Of a stretch of DNA of 64,000 nucleotides, positions 9,347-18,741 are shown piece after piece (positions within the stretch are counted from its first letter, which is position 1; each line of letters starts with the position of its first letter). Position numbers and translations under genes: made by a program. The notes below the pieces were generated by a model. It saw nothing but the letters and a program-made list of their open reading frames with translations. It was not told the origin of the DNA and made no database searches. The stretch comes from an uncultured Pseudomonadales bacterium (GTDB lineage: Bacteria > Pseudomonadota > Gammaproteobacteria > Pseudomonadales > Cellvibrionaceae), in NCBI GenBank assembly GCA_947494095.1, contig CANLTI010000015.1:1-64000 (forward strand), read 5' to 3'.

Positions 9347-10537
9347 ATGAAAATAAAGGTAGTAGTTTTTTTTGTTTTTGTTTTTTTGGGGTCTGCTAAT
9401 TCATTGGCGGATAATAAATATAACTTATTTAAAGAGGAGGTCAGAGGTTTTGCCGTTTCTACTGTTAATAAAAATGCAACGAGTTCAGTCGCAGTAGGCA
9501 AGTACAATGAGAAGGTAAGCAGTGTTGTTATGCGTGATGAGGTTGCTGTTACAATAAATGATTCTTCTACTGACTTTAAAATAAAATCTATTAATAAGTC
9601 GAATGATAGAATGTCTTTTACTGCTGTTGGCGAAAATGATGGTAGTGTCTTAACGCTTGCGGAAAATAACGGGAAGGTTGTTGGTTCGATGCAGGTGGCA
9701 GGAAAATTATATAAAATTAGACCTGATGAAGCTGGTTATACTAACGTTATTGAGGTGTCTAATGATGACTTGATTGATCATGGTCCAGAGTATTACGAAG
9801 ATTATAATCTAAGGCTCGATGCTGATGCTTTCGTCAGCAATGCTGATTTAGAAGGGCGGGATTCTAAAGTGAAATTTACGGTAATTGTTGCATACACTCG
9901 TGCATTTGCCAGAGATGCAGGTGATGTTGTTGCTTATATGGATTTGCTGGAAGAAGAGACCAATTTATCTTATTCAAATAGTTTGGTAAATACCACGGTA
10001 GAAATAGTACATCACTATCAAACACGCTATCGCGATAGCGGAGACTTTTATGCGGATCGATCTTACTTTTCTAATAAGAAAAATCCGGAGGCTGCCGAGC
10101 TCTTTAGTTTAAGAGATACTCATAAAGCCGACATGATGATTATCCTTACCGGTAATCGTGGTTATGATTTTTGTGGCATTGCGAAGGAAATAGGAGCAAC
10201 TGCAGGAACATCTTTCGCATTCGCTCGCGAAGGGTGTGCTGCAGGCTATTTTAGTTTTGGTCATGAAATTGGTCACCTATTTGGTGCAAGGCATATTATT
10301 TATACGGATAACAGCAGTAAGCCCTTTTCTTATGGTCACGGGTATTGCAATGTAACCTCTGGTACCTGGAGAACAATAATGGCTTATAATTGTCCGTCCA
10401 ACTCAGGAGGGCCAAGAATTCAGCAGTGGTCGAATCCTGATGTGTTCATTGATGATGAGATAACCGGTTCTCGGAATGTTGAAAACAACGCCAAGGTCTT
10501 AAATACACGAGCCCGTAGGGTATCTAACTTTAGGTAA
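9347..10537 (+). CDS. secreted metzincin zinc metalloprotease with N-terminal prodomain
   Basis: A signal peptide (cleavage near residue 21) is followed by about 150 residues of beta-rich prodomain-like sequence and, from about residue 173, a reprolysin-like catalytic domain. The zinc motif HEIGHLFGARH (about 306-316) with the Met-turn TIMAYN (about 343-348) is diagnostic of metzincins. The Glu of HExxH is the general base. Start at 9347 gives a clean signal peptide; an upstream in-frame ATG at 9290 only adds a poor leader. It is a single-gene unit among repeat remnants. The substrate is unknown; the protein is presumably exported and activated by removal of the N-terminal part. A second metzincin is encoded at 16948-18576. 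Confidence 0.85.
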   Translation: MKIKVVVFFVFVFLGSANSLADNKYNLFKEEVRGFAVSTVNKNATSSVAVGKYNEKVSSVVMRDEVAVTINDSSTDFKIKSINKSNDRMSFTAVGENDGSVLTLAENNGKVVGSMQVAGKLYKIRPDEAGYTNVIEVSNDDLIDHGPEYYEDYNLRLDADAFVSNADLEGRDSKVKFTVIVAYTRAFARDAGDVVAYMDLLEEETNLSYSNSLVNTTVEIVHHYQTRYRDSGDFYADRSYFSNKKNPEAAELFSLRDTHKADMMIILTGNRGYDFCGIAKEIGATAGTSFAFAREGCAAGYFSFGHEIGHLFGARHIIYTDNSSKPFSYGHGYCNVTSGTWRTIMAYNCPSNSGGPRIQQWSNPDVFIDDEITGSRNVENNAKVLNTRARRVSNFR

Positions 10538-10813
10538 GCAAAGGAGTACAGCGGGGTAAATCCAGCTATCACTCGTTGCAAGCCAATTCATGTCCGCAGT
10601 GTAATCCCTTGCAGTGCAAGTGTTAACTGCGGGTATAATGAGTCTGCGTATTGTTGTTGTTGTGGTGTGGTGTTGTGGTAAACTAAATATGGCCACCCAA
10701 TAAATCTAGTTGCTACGGTGTATATTAAAGGTTGAATATCACCCGTTAACCGGGCAGCTCCCTTGCAGTTAGCGCTTGCCGAAAATCTTCCTGTTGCCCA
10801 AAGTCAATAGCGC

Positions 10814-11015
10814 TAAGGGGCGAGGAAAAATACATGATCCAATAATACGTGTTTGCTACTTCCTCTGCTTGACATTATGCTTCTGCAATGTCTAAAAGGG
10901 GCTCCTCCCCGATGTCTTACTCAAAGCGCTATATGCCTAGGCTACGCCCCTTCAGCGCCTCGCCAAGAAAACAGAAACCTACGTCTAATTGGATAAGCTC
11001 TTATTGCTTCGCTGG
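10814..11015 (+). repeat. family B inverted-repeat element
   Basis: Starts TAAGGGGCGAGG (10814-10825) and ends in a degenerate version of the partner (TTATTGCTTCGC near 11001-11012). The interior shares CATGATCCAATAATAC and AAGAAAACAGAAACC-like blocks with the copy at 56273. It contains no convincing gene. 10538-10813 also holds none. Confidence 0.7.
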
Positions 11016-11265
11016 CTACCGTCTATCCACTATCTATTTACCAATACCCATCGCTCAGCGACTTCTCAAATACCATAATTTTGCTCTAATGCTAGATTAG
11101 CGAATTTTAATAGTCAGTCGGAATTAATCGGGATTGTGTTTACTTGCTCATGGTGCATCTTTTTAAGTTGTTAGGTGGTTTTAACACCTTCTAGTAGGTG
11201 ACCAGATTTAGTTTGCCGCAACACAGTGTTACACTAACTTTTTTGCTTTGATGGGACAATATAAG

Positions 11266-12348
11266 ATGCAATTAAAGCCACATCTATCCAGTTGTATTAC
11301 TGCAACGCTTCTTTCCTTTTCTTTTCACGCCTCTGCTTTGCTGGCCGAAAATCAAGAAACAACTGGTGCGCGCCATAATGCGCGGCCAGTTAAGGTGATG
11401 CAATTGGATATTGGCAGAGTAGATCGCGAGCGTGAGTTGCCCGGTGAGGTGAGAGCCTCAGATAAAGCGGCATTGTCTTTTCGTATAGCAGGCCAAATTT
11501 CTCATATTTATGTGCGTCCTGGGCAGCATGTGAAAGCGGGTGATTTGTTGGCAGAGCTGGATAGTGACTTATATCAACAGCAATTTGAGGTTGCAAAAGC
11601 ACAATACGAATTGGCTAAGGTGCTTTTTGAGCGTTCGGGCTCGCTGGTGGAGCGCGGTGTTGTCTCGCGTAATGATCATGATCAATCAAAAAGTGATTAT
11701 ACAATTGCTAGTGCTGCACTCGATAAGGCTGCAAGTAATTTAACTTATACCCAGCTTAAAGCGCCTTATGATGGTGTAATCTCTAAGCGTGATCATCGGG
11801 CATTTGAGTTTGTACTAGCGCAAGAGCCTGTGTTGGGTATTCGTACAGAATCCTATATAGATGTTGGGTTTCAGTTACCCGAGCAATTTATTGGTGCAAT
11901 TGAGCAGCAAAAGATATCGCAAACAGCAACGGGCAATATCAAAGTAAAGTTCGGTAGCCGCGAACAATGGTATCCGGCGATCCTAAAAGAAATGACAACC
12001 TTGGCTGACTCAACGATCGGCAGTTATACCATTATTATTACTTTACCCATGCCCGATAAATTGAATGTATTGCCTGGTATGGCAGCGCTTGTCAAAGTTA
12101 GTCTGCCTTCTAGGAGGGCACGCTTAAACCCCAAAATACCCGCAGGAGCTATATTACAAAAAAATGGAAAAAGCTTTGCCTTTAAGTGGTTGCCCTCTGA
12201 GGAGAAAGTACAAGAGGTTGCAGTAATGCTAGATAACGGGCGTTTGATCGAGGGAATGGTCGATGGTGAGTGGTTAGTGGTTGCTGGCGCCTCAGAGTTG
12301 ATCGATGGCGATCGAGCTGTCCGTTGGGTAAAAGAGCGAGGTTTGTAA
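11266..12348 (+). CDS. RND efflux periplasmic adaptor (membrane fusion protein) 1
   Basis: A signal peptide (residues 1-25) precedes a typical HlyD/AcrA-type adaptor: a barrel-sandwich half (AGQISHIYVRPGQHVKAGD), a helical hairpin (YQQQFEVAKAQYELAKVLF), the second lipoyl half (LKAPYDGVIS) and a beta-barrel and membrane-proximal domain. Such proteins link the inner membrane RND pump to an outer membrane channel. The start at 11266 gives the best signal peptide; an ATG at 11251 is an alternative. The next gene begins 1 bp after the stop, so they are cotranscribed. It has no lipobox, unlike the next adaptor. Confidence 0.87.
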   Translation: MQLKPHLSSCITATLLSFSFHASALLAENQETTGARHNARPVKVMQLDIGRVDRERELPGEVRASDKAALSFRIAGQISHIYVRPGQHVKAGDLLAELDSDLYQQQFEVAKAQYELAKVLFERSGSLVERGVVSRNDHDQSKSDYTIASAALDKAASNLTYTQLKAPYDGVISKRDHRAFEFVLAQEPVLGIRTESYIDVGFQLPEQFIGAIEQQKISQTATGNIKVKFGSREQWYPAILKEMTTLADSTIGSYTIIITLPMPDKLNVLPGMAALVKVSLPSRRARLNPKIPAGAILQKNGKSFAFKWLPSEEKVQEVAVMLDNGRLIEGMVDGEWLVVAGASELIDGDRAVRWVKERGL

Positions 12349-12349
12349 A

Positions 12350-13435
12350 ATGAGCAATACAATGATGGGTTTTACACGAATAGTAATGTTGGTGAGTATG
12401 GTGTCCTTAATACTCGCATGCGACTCAGTGGAACAGATAGAGTCTAAGCTCACTCGGGTAAAAATTTACACATTACCTTCTGCTGATCATCAAGTATTAC
12501 GTGAATTTAATGGCGTGGCACGGGCGCAAGATCTTACTGCGTTATCTTTTCGGTTGGAAGGACGAATTGCTAAAATTCCTGCCGCCAAAGGTCAGATGAT
12601 TAAAAAAGGTGATTTACTGGCTGTGCTTGAAAAGCGCGATTTTAAAATTGCTTTAGATGATCGAAGAGCGCGCCTGGAAGTTGCTGATAAGCAAGCGGCG
12701 CGTATTAAGCAACTCATTGATAAAAAATTAATAGCGCAATCAGAGTTCGACAAAATTAATGCGCAATATTTAGTTGCTCAAGCACAAGAAAAACAAGCGG
12801 AATTGAATTTGAGATACACCGAGTTACATGCCCCTTTTGATGGCATGATAAGCGATGTGTTTGTAGAGCCTTTTGAAAATGCACAACCGGGTAAGCCGGT
12901 ACTGAGCGTGCAGCGAGTGGGCCAAGTTGAAGTAGATATTCAAATTCCCGATATGATACTTGCGGTCTCTCACCAAAACGATACGGAAGATGTATTAAAG
13001 GTATCGTTTGAGATGTTTGAAGATGTTTTTTTTGAAGGGCGATTTTTAGAGATTAATACCGAGAAAGACGCAAAAACATCAACCTACATTGCCACTGTTG
13101 CTGTTGATCTTGATGGTGATTATAAGGTGCTAGAAGGCATGCCTGCCAAAGTGCAGGTTAATCTGAGTAATATTACCTATACATATACCCGTGAATTTTT
13201 ATTACCTATTAATGCTGTTGTAATGAAAGATGGTGACGCACTTGCGCAGCAAAAAAGTGGTGTGTGGTTATATGATATAGATTCACAAACAGTAAAGTAC
13301 CAAGCCGTCCGTTTAGGTGTAATAGTGGGTGATAAAATCGAAATTATTGAAGGCCTAAAAGATGGCCAAAAAATTGTTACATTAGGTGCCTCAAAGTTAA
13401 TTGAAGGCCAGCGCGTCGAATTGGTGAAGGGGTAG
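12350..13435 (+). CDS. RND efflux periplasmic adaptor 2, lipoprotein
   Basis: A second adaptor of the same family: lipoprotein signal with lipobox LILAC near residues 20-24, barrel-sandwich halves (EGRIAKIPAAKGQMIKKGD; LHAPFDGMISDVF), coiled hairpin (EKQAELNLRY) and beta-barrel. It lies between adaptor 1 (1 bp gap) and the permease (7 bp gap). Two adaptors for one pump suggest a heteromeric adaptor ring or two alternative assemblies, as known for some MexJK- or Vme-like operons with tandem adaptor genes. No outer membrane TolC-type gene and no regulator are adjacent. Confidence 0.87.
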   Translation: MSNTMMGFTRIVMLVSMVSLILACDSVEQIESKLTRVKIYTLPSADHQVLREFNGVARAQDLTALSFRLEGRIAKIPAAKGQMIKKGDLLAVLEKRDFKIALDDRRARLEVADKQAARIKQLIDKKLIAQSEFDKINAQYLVAQAQEKQAELNLRYTELHAPFDGMISDVFVEPFENAQPGKPVLSVQRVGQVEVDIQIPDMILAVSHQNDTEDVLKVSFEMFEDVFFEGRFLEINTEKDAKTSTYIATVAVDLDGDYKVLEGMPAKVQVNLSNITYTYTREFLLPINAVVMKDGDALAQQKSGVWLYDIDSQTVKYQAVRLGVIVGDKIEIIEGLKDGQKIVTLGASKLIEGQRVELVKG

Positions 13436-13442
13436 TATAGCG

Positions 13443-16400
13443 ATGGATGTTGCAGGGTATTTTGTTAAAAATACGGTTATGAGTTGGATGTTTACTTGTA
13501 TCCTATTGGTTGGCGGGCTTATTGCTTTTACTGGTTTGGGTCAGTTAGAGGATCCGCCGTTTACGATTAAGGAGGCCGTTGTTGTCACTATGTATCCAGG
13601 TGCTACCTCTACAGAAGTAGAAGAGGAGGTTACCTATCTTGTTGAAAAAGCGGTTCAAGAGCTACCTTATATCGATAAGATTCGTTCTTTAAGTACATCG
13701 GGTATGTCACAGATTATTGTGACTATGAAAAATAATTATGGCCCAGATGAGCTTCCTCAAATTTGGGATGAATTACGCCGTAAAGTTAATGACATAGCTT
13801 CTACTTTACCGCCAGGGGCTAGTACACCTATGGTCAATGATGACTTTGGTGATGTGTATGGCATTATGTTGATGGTAAGCGGTGAAGATTATAGCTATCG
13901 TGATATTTCCGATTATGTAGATTATCTTAAGCGTGAATTAGAGTTAATTCCAGGTGTAGGGAAAGTTTCATTAGCAGGTAAGCAACAAGAGCAAGTCTTT
14001 GTTGAAATGTCACTAAATAAAGCTGCTAGCTCAAATATAGATTCTCAGTTAGTTTCTAACTTACTCAATTCACAAAACTTAGTATCAGATGCCGGTAATA
14101 TTCAGGTAGCAGGCGATAACCTTAAAATCCGTACTAGCGGTGGTTTTAGCTCAGTGCAAGAACTGGAGGAATTAATTATTCCGGGCACTAAAGGCGACAA
14201 GCTAATTTATTTAAAAGATGTTGCTACTGTTTCTCGAGGATTCCAAAATATCCCCACTAATTTATTAAGTTTTAATCAAAATAGAGCAATTAATATTGGA
14301 ATTTCTTTTGCTACAGGCGTTAATGTTGTTGAAGTGGGTAAAGCGGTAGATACCAAGCTAGCGTCCATAGAGAGTGTTCGCCCTGCCGGCATGAAAATAG
14401 AAACCATGTATAACCAGCCTAATGAAGTTGCCTATTCTGTCAGTAGTTTTGTATGGAACCTTATTGCAGCGGTTGTCATTGTTATTACTGTGCTATTAAT
14501 TTTTATGGGCTTTAAAAGTGGCATTTTAATTGGGCTAATTTTATTTTTAACGTGTTTAGGTACCTTTTTGTTAATGAAGCAAGCTGAGATTGAGCTTCAG
14601 CGTATTTCGTTGGGTGCATTGATTATTGCGCTAGGTATGCTTGTTGATAATGCCATTGTTGTCGTAGAGGGTATTTTAATTGGCCGCCAGCGTGGTCAAA
14701 CAACGTTGGCAGCGGCGCAAGCTGTTGTTAAGCAAACAATGTGGCCTTTATTAGGTGCAACAGTTATTGCAATTACTGCGTTTGCACCTATTGGTTTATC
14801 ACCTGATGCTACAGGTGAATTCGCAGGTTCATTGTTTTGGGTGTTACTGTTTTCGTTGTTTTTATCGTGGATTACAGCAATTACAATTACACCATTTTTT
14901 GCAAAAATATTTTTTGGTGAGCAAGGAGAGGAGCAAACATCAATAACAAAAGACCCTTATAGCGGCGCACTTTTTGTTTATTATAAAGTGCTTTTAAATG
15001 TTTGTATGAAGTATCGATGGGTAAGTACAGCTGCTATTGTTGTTGTCTTTTTTGCTTCTGTTGGGGGGTTTACCTATGTTAAGCAGTCTTTCTTTCCGCC
15101 ATCTACGACGCCTATGTTTTTAGTTGATGTTTGGATGCCTGAAGGCACGGATATTCGTGAAACAAATAAAATAGTTCAGAAAATTGAAGCGAAAGCTGCC
15201 AGCATAGAAAATGTTGAATATGTTTCTTCAACTGTCGGTAGAGGATTTCCTCGTTTTTTATTAACTTATTCACCAGAGAAAAACTTTGCATCTTACGCGC
15301 AAATTGCAATACGCACGACAGATTTTGAGGTTTTAGAGGGAGTTATGTTGGCCGTCAGGGAACATGCTGAAATGTACTACCCTCAAGCGCAATTAAAATT
15401 TAAGCGACTAGAGATTGGTCCATCAAGCGATGCTAAAATTGAAGCAAGAGTCAGTGGTCCAAACCCTGATGTTTTGCGTGAAATCAGCGCCGAAGTGATG
15501 ACAATATTTAAATCGACACCGGGGACTGTTAATGTACGCCACGACTGGCGAGACCGGGTTAAGTATATATCACCAAAGTTTAACGAAACTCAAGCGAGGC
15601 GTTTAGGAATAGTCAAAAGCGAAGTGGACCAAGCGATGCGCTTTGCTTTTACCGGTGTGCAAATTGGGATTTATCGAGAGGGCACGAGTTTATTACCTAT
15701 TATTGCGCGTTTACCAGAAAGTGAGCGTGTCAATATCGACTCTATGGATAGTTTACGAGTGTGGAGCCCTGTGGTTAATGCTTATGTACCAATGCAGCAG
15801 GTTGTTGATGGCTTTGATGTTAAATTTGAGGACCCTATTGTTCAGCGCCGCGATAGAAAACGAACCCTAACGGTATTCGCCGATGCTGATTTCGCCTATG
15901 ACATTCTACCTGCAGAAGTCTTTAGTCTGGTTCGGCCAAAAGTTGAAGCTATTACACTGCCTGTAGGTTATGAGTTGCAATGGGGTGGTGAGTTCGAAGC
16001 GGCAAATGATGCACAAAAATCACTATTCTCGACTCTACCGCTAGGTTTTTTGTTTATGTTTTTAATTACTGTATTTTTATTTAATTCAGTCAAAGAGGCG
16101 CTGGTTATTTGGTGCGCTGTACCGCTAGCCATTATTGGTATTACTACTGGCCTGCTTATTTTAGATAAACCTTTTAGTTTTATGGCGTTATTAGGAATGC
16201 TGAGCCTATCGGGTATGTTATTAAAAAATGGTATTGTATTACTCGATCAAATTAATGCTGATATTAGCGAGGGTAAAGAGGTGTTTCAAGCGGTATTTGA
16301 ATCTACGGTTAGCCGAGTAAGGCCTGTATGCATGGCAGCGGTAACGACTATATTGGGTGTATTACCGTTAATAACTGATGCATTTTTTGAATCGTTAGCA

Positions 16401-16517
16401 GCTGTTATTATGTTTGGTTTGGGTGTGGCTACAGTACTAACACTCTTAATTGTCCCGGTGTTTTTTATTATATTTTTTAAAGTTGAATATCGGGATTACA
16501 AAGAATTTAATAAGTAA
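13443..16517 (+). CDS. RND-family efflux permease
   Basis: At 1024 residues this is a full-length hydrophobe/amphiphile-efflux (HAE1, AcrB-like) inner membrane pump with 12 predicted helices and two large periplasmic loops. The family motifs LEDPPFTIKEAVV near the N terminus and GMLVDNAIVVVEG in TM4 are visible; in TM4 the second Asp of the classical DD proton relay pair is Asn, as in many HAE1 subgroups. It exports small toxic compounds by proton antiport with the two adaptors encoded just upstream. The substrate cannot be inferred. Nothing resembling a terminator precedes the family A element that starts 13 bp behind the stop. Confidence 0.92.
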   Translation: MDVAGYFVKNTVMSWMFTCILLVGGLIAFTGLGQLEDPPFTIKEAVVVTMYPGATSTEVEEEVTYLVEKAVQELPYIDKIRSLSTSGMSQIIVTMKNNYGPDELPQIWDELRRKVNDIASTLPPGASTPMVNDDFGDVYGIMLMVSGEDYSYRDISDYVDYLKRELELIPGVGKVSLAGKQQEQVFVEMSLNKAASSNIDSQLVSNLLNSQNLVSDAGNIQVAGDNLKIRTSGGFSSVQELEELIIPGTKGDKLIYLKDVATVSRGFQNIPTNLLSFNQNRAINIGISFATGVNVVEVGKAVDTKLASIESVRPAGMKIETMYNQPNEVAYSVSSFVWNLIAAVVIVITVLLIFMGFKSGILIGLILFLTCLGTFLLMKQAEIELQRISLGALIIALGMLVDNAIVVVEGILIGRQRGQTTLAAAQAVVKQTMWPLLGATVIAITAFAPIGLSPDATGEFAGSLFWVLLFSLFLSWITAITITPFFAKIFFGEQGEEQTSITKDPYSGALFVYYKVLLNVCMKYRWVSTAAIVVVFFASVGGFTYVKQSFFPPSTTPMFLVDVWMPEGTDIRETNKIVQKIEAKAASIENVEYVSSTVGRGFPRFLLTYSPEKNFASYAQIAIRTTDFEVLEGVMLAVREHAEMYYPQAQLKFKRLEIGPSSDAKIEARVSGPNPDVLREISAEVMTIFKSTPGTVNVRHDWRDRVKYISPKFNETQARRLGIVKSEVDQAMRFAFTGVQIGIYREGTSLLPIIARLPESERVNIDSMDSLRVWSPVVNAYVPMQQVVDGFDVKFEDPIVQRRDRKRTLTVFADADFAYDILPAEVFSLVRPKVEAITLPVGYELQWGGEFEAANDAQKSLFSTLPLGFLFMFLITVFLFNSVKEALVIWCAVPLAIIGITTGLLILDKPFSFMALLGMLSLSGMLLKNGIVLLDQINADISEGKEVFQAVFESTVSRVRPVCMAAVTTILGVLPLITDAFFESLAAVIMFGLGVATVLTLLIVPVFFIIFFKVEYRDYKEFNK

Positions 16518-16530
16518 TTATTAAAAAATA

Positions 16531-16767
16531 ATAACTATTCAGTCAAGTTAACAAATTCCTCTTGGCAGGGTGCTGATGGGTTATTTTTTGGGTATTTAAG
16601 CGCCGGGCCTCGCAGGGAAAGCAAGGGTTAGACAGTGCACCTGCATAAGGATATGCAAGATTAGGCTTTGCAGGAGCACAAAGTCGAGGAGCACCAAGTC
16701 GTAGATGGCTTGAACGGCCCAGAAAATTATTCATTAGCGCCCAATTACGGCCCCTCTGAATAGTTAC
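16531..16767 (-). repeat. family A inverted-repeat element
   Basis: 237 bp, bounded by ATAACTATTCAG (16531-16542) and CTGAATAGTTAC (16756-16767), which are inverted repeats of each other. Interior has the family blocks GGAAAGCAAGGGTTAGACAG and GGAGCACAAAGTCGAGGAGC. No transposase is encoded, so it is MITE-like. The remaining 16768-16947 holds nothing recognised. Confidence 0.8.
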
Positions 16768-16947
16768 AAATTTTCAATATTCCCAGCTGATTATGGGTGA
16801 GCTGATTGTCGATATTCATGTAACCCTTTGCCGAAGGGAAAACACTTAATCTGCTATCAGCTCACCACCTTTTCATACCCTATGAAGCTATACGCTTCGA
16901 GGTTGAATTCAGGTATTAAGAAAAGTATGCTTATTCAGCGTACACTC

Positions 16948-18576
16948 TTAGTTGAGCTTAAAATGCTGGTGTTGGGTACCTTTACAAGTCCACTGCTGAG
17001 CGTTGACCGAGTTGTTCTTATTGCCATCTGCAATTTCAAGACACTTATTGCTATTTTTTGCGATCAATTCGAAATAGCCTTCACCTACATCATTCAGTTT
17101 GAATTGTTGATTGTCGCCTCCCCAGCAACCCCAAACTTGCATATTTGCGCCGTCAGATGCGCCGCCGACATCTAAACATTTTCCGCTAGATATTGATTTT
17201 ATTTCAAAGTATCCATTGTCCTTCTCGCTAAGTTCCCATTTTTGATTGGAATCATTATTGCAGTCATATTGAATAACGTTGGTGCCGTTGGCTGTTCCAT
17301 TGTTTTCCAAATCAAGGCAGCGGTTGGAATGCTGGGCGCGCAATTGAGCAGTGCCAGACTTAGGTGTTAATTCGACTGTTGAAATTTTTTCTAGTGATAA
17401 GCGGTTTACAACCCAGTTTGCATCGGAGCCGCCTTTATCGGAGAACTGAAGTGTAAGCATTCCGTCGGATACGGTAGTATCAAATACCACATAAGGGAAT
17501 TCGCCTTCATTATTTTGAATGTCGGACTTCATTACTCTACCTTCAGCGCTAACCGACATGGCGTCGTGCATATAATTAGCATCGCCCATATTTAAAACTA
17601 CTCGCCATGTTCCATTAGCAATTTTATGTTTTAATGTGCGTGTTTCTGAGCTGAAGACGAAGTCACGATTGATGTTATTTATACCTGTGGAAACACCTCG
17701 ATCGCCACTGTTGACAGAAGCATTCCATGAAACATCGCCATTTGTTTCTGGGGATATGCGAGTCCAGTCAGATTGAACATCTGAAATTCCAGTTCCAAAG
17801 TCGTAATTGTACTTAGTTTTACTTACATCAACATTAAGCGTGTATAGGTTGCCAGTAAATTTTGTTGGTCTAAATTTGGAGACTTCTAAGCTCACATTTT
17901 GAAGGGCTTTAGAAGCATCTGCTTGTTGTGGTTCTCCTTCGGGAACACCACAAGTAACGCCGTTACATTTAATGCGAGGGTTTGAGAAGCGATTCCCTCG
18001 GAAAGTGCGGAACGAAGAGGCGTATGCCATAATGCTTGAATATATGTAATCGACACCATAGCCTAATCCGTACGCGTAGCGCGTTCCGCCGCTCTTGCCT
18101 TGGCGACGGGAATGGTTAAGTCCCATGTTATGACCCAGCTCATGCGCTGCAGTTAATGGTCCGCATTTTGGGCCAACGACGTTCCAGGCCCAAGCTTGGC
18201 TTACGGTAACGTAGCCGATTCCACATTTACCTGTTTTGTGTAATTGAGTGACGAAGTCGGCTCCCAGATCATCTCTTAATTTAACAAGATTTTTATTTTT
18301 TCTAATGTTCCCCAGTACGTCACGCATTTCTGTGCCGCTATCACTATGTGGGTGAACGCCAACCACTCGCAATTGAATGTCTACACCACTTGCGCTGTAA
18401 GCGTTGTTGATTTGACTAACCCAGTTTTGAATACCTGTTTTCGGGTCTCCATTAAAGTAATCTTTTGAGTGAGTATCGTAAAGTACAAGCCAGTCAACAG
18501 TAACCGCTTGTGCACTTTGAGCCAAATAGCCTAGGCTTAGTGCCAAAAATACTTTCTTAAAGGTTTTTAATTTCAT
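16948..18576 (-). CDS. secreted metzincin metalloprotease with C-terminal ricin-type lectin domain
   Basis: Signal peptide ends near SAQA (residue 24). The catalytic domain begins at once, without a propeptide: zinc motif HELGHNMGLNH at residues 145-155 and Met-turn SSIMAY about 30 residues later. Residues 240-395 form a beta-rich domain resembling malectin-like/CBM folds (GTWRVVLNMGDAN, MHDAMSVSAEGR). Residues 400-542 are a ricin B-type beta-trefoil with three repeats (RCLDLENNGTANG, KCLDVGGASDG, KCLEIADGNKNN) and QxW/QxF motifs, a likely glycan-binding module. GGAG precedes the ATG. It lies 165 bp behind a gene whose product resembles the missing prodomain. Substrate unknown; probably a glycoprotein or cell-surface target. 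Confidence 0.88.
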   Translation of the reverse strand: MKLKTFKKVFLALSLGYLAQSAQAVTVDWLVLYDTHSKDYFNGDPKTGIQNWVSQINNAYSASGVDIQLRVVGVHPHSDSGTEMRDVLGNIRKNKNLVKLRDDLGADFVTQLHKTGKCGIGYVTVSQAWAWNVVGPKCGPLTAAHELGHNMGLNHSRRQGKSGGTRYAYGLGYGVDYIYSSIMAYASSFRTFRGNRFSNPRIKCNGVTCGVPEGEPQQADASKALQNVSLEVSKFRPTKFTGNLYTLNVDVSKTKYNYDFGTGISDVQSDWTRISPETNGDVSWNASVNSGDRGVSTGINNINRDFVFSSETRTLKHKIANGTWRVVLNMGDANYMHDAMSVSAEGRVMKSDIQNNEGEFPYVVFDTTVSDGMLTLQFSDKGGSDANWVVNRLSLEKISTVELTPKSGTAQLRAQHSNRCLDLENNGTANGTNVIQYDCNNDSNQKWELSEKDNGYFEIKSISSGKCLDVGGASDGANMQVWGCWGGDNQQFKLNDVGEGYFELIAKNSNKCLEIADGNKNNSVNAQQWTCKGTQHQHFKLN

Positions 18577-18741
18577 TTTTTTTTCTCCAAATCTAAAAGA
18601 TATCGTACTTGTGTATTTAATCTAAATTTTTGTAAAGCGTCTTTAAAAGGTGCTTTTCTCCTTGTTTATCCACTACGTAAAGTATCCATACTTACAGATT
18701 TTTTATTGATCATTGTTTAAAATTTTTCAGTGTTGGTATGC

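Noticed and set aside
16828..17175. 115-residue plus-strand frame at the end of the ricin-domain protease
   Set aside because: Overlaps the 3' end of the protease gene on the other strand and has no ribosome site or family.
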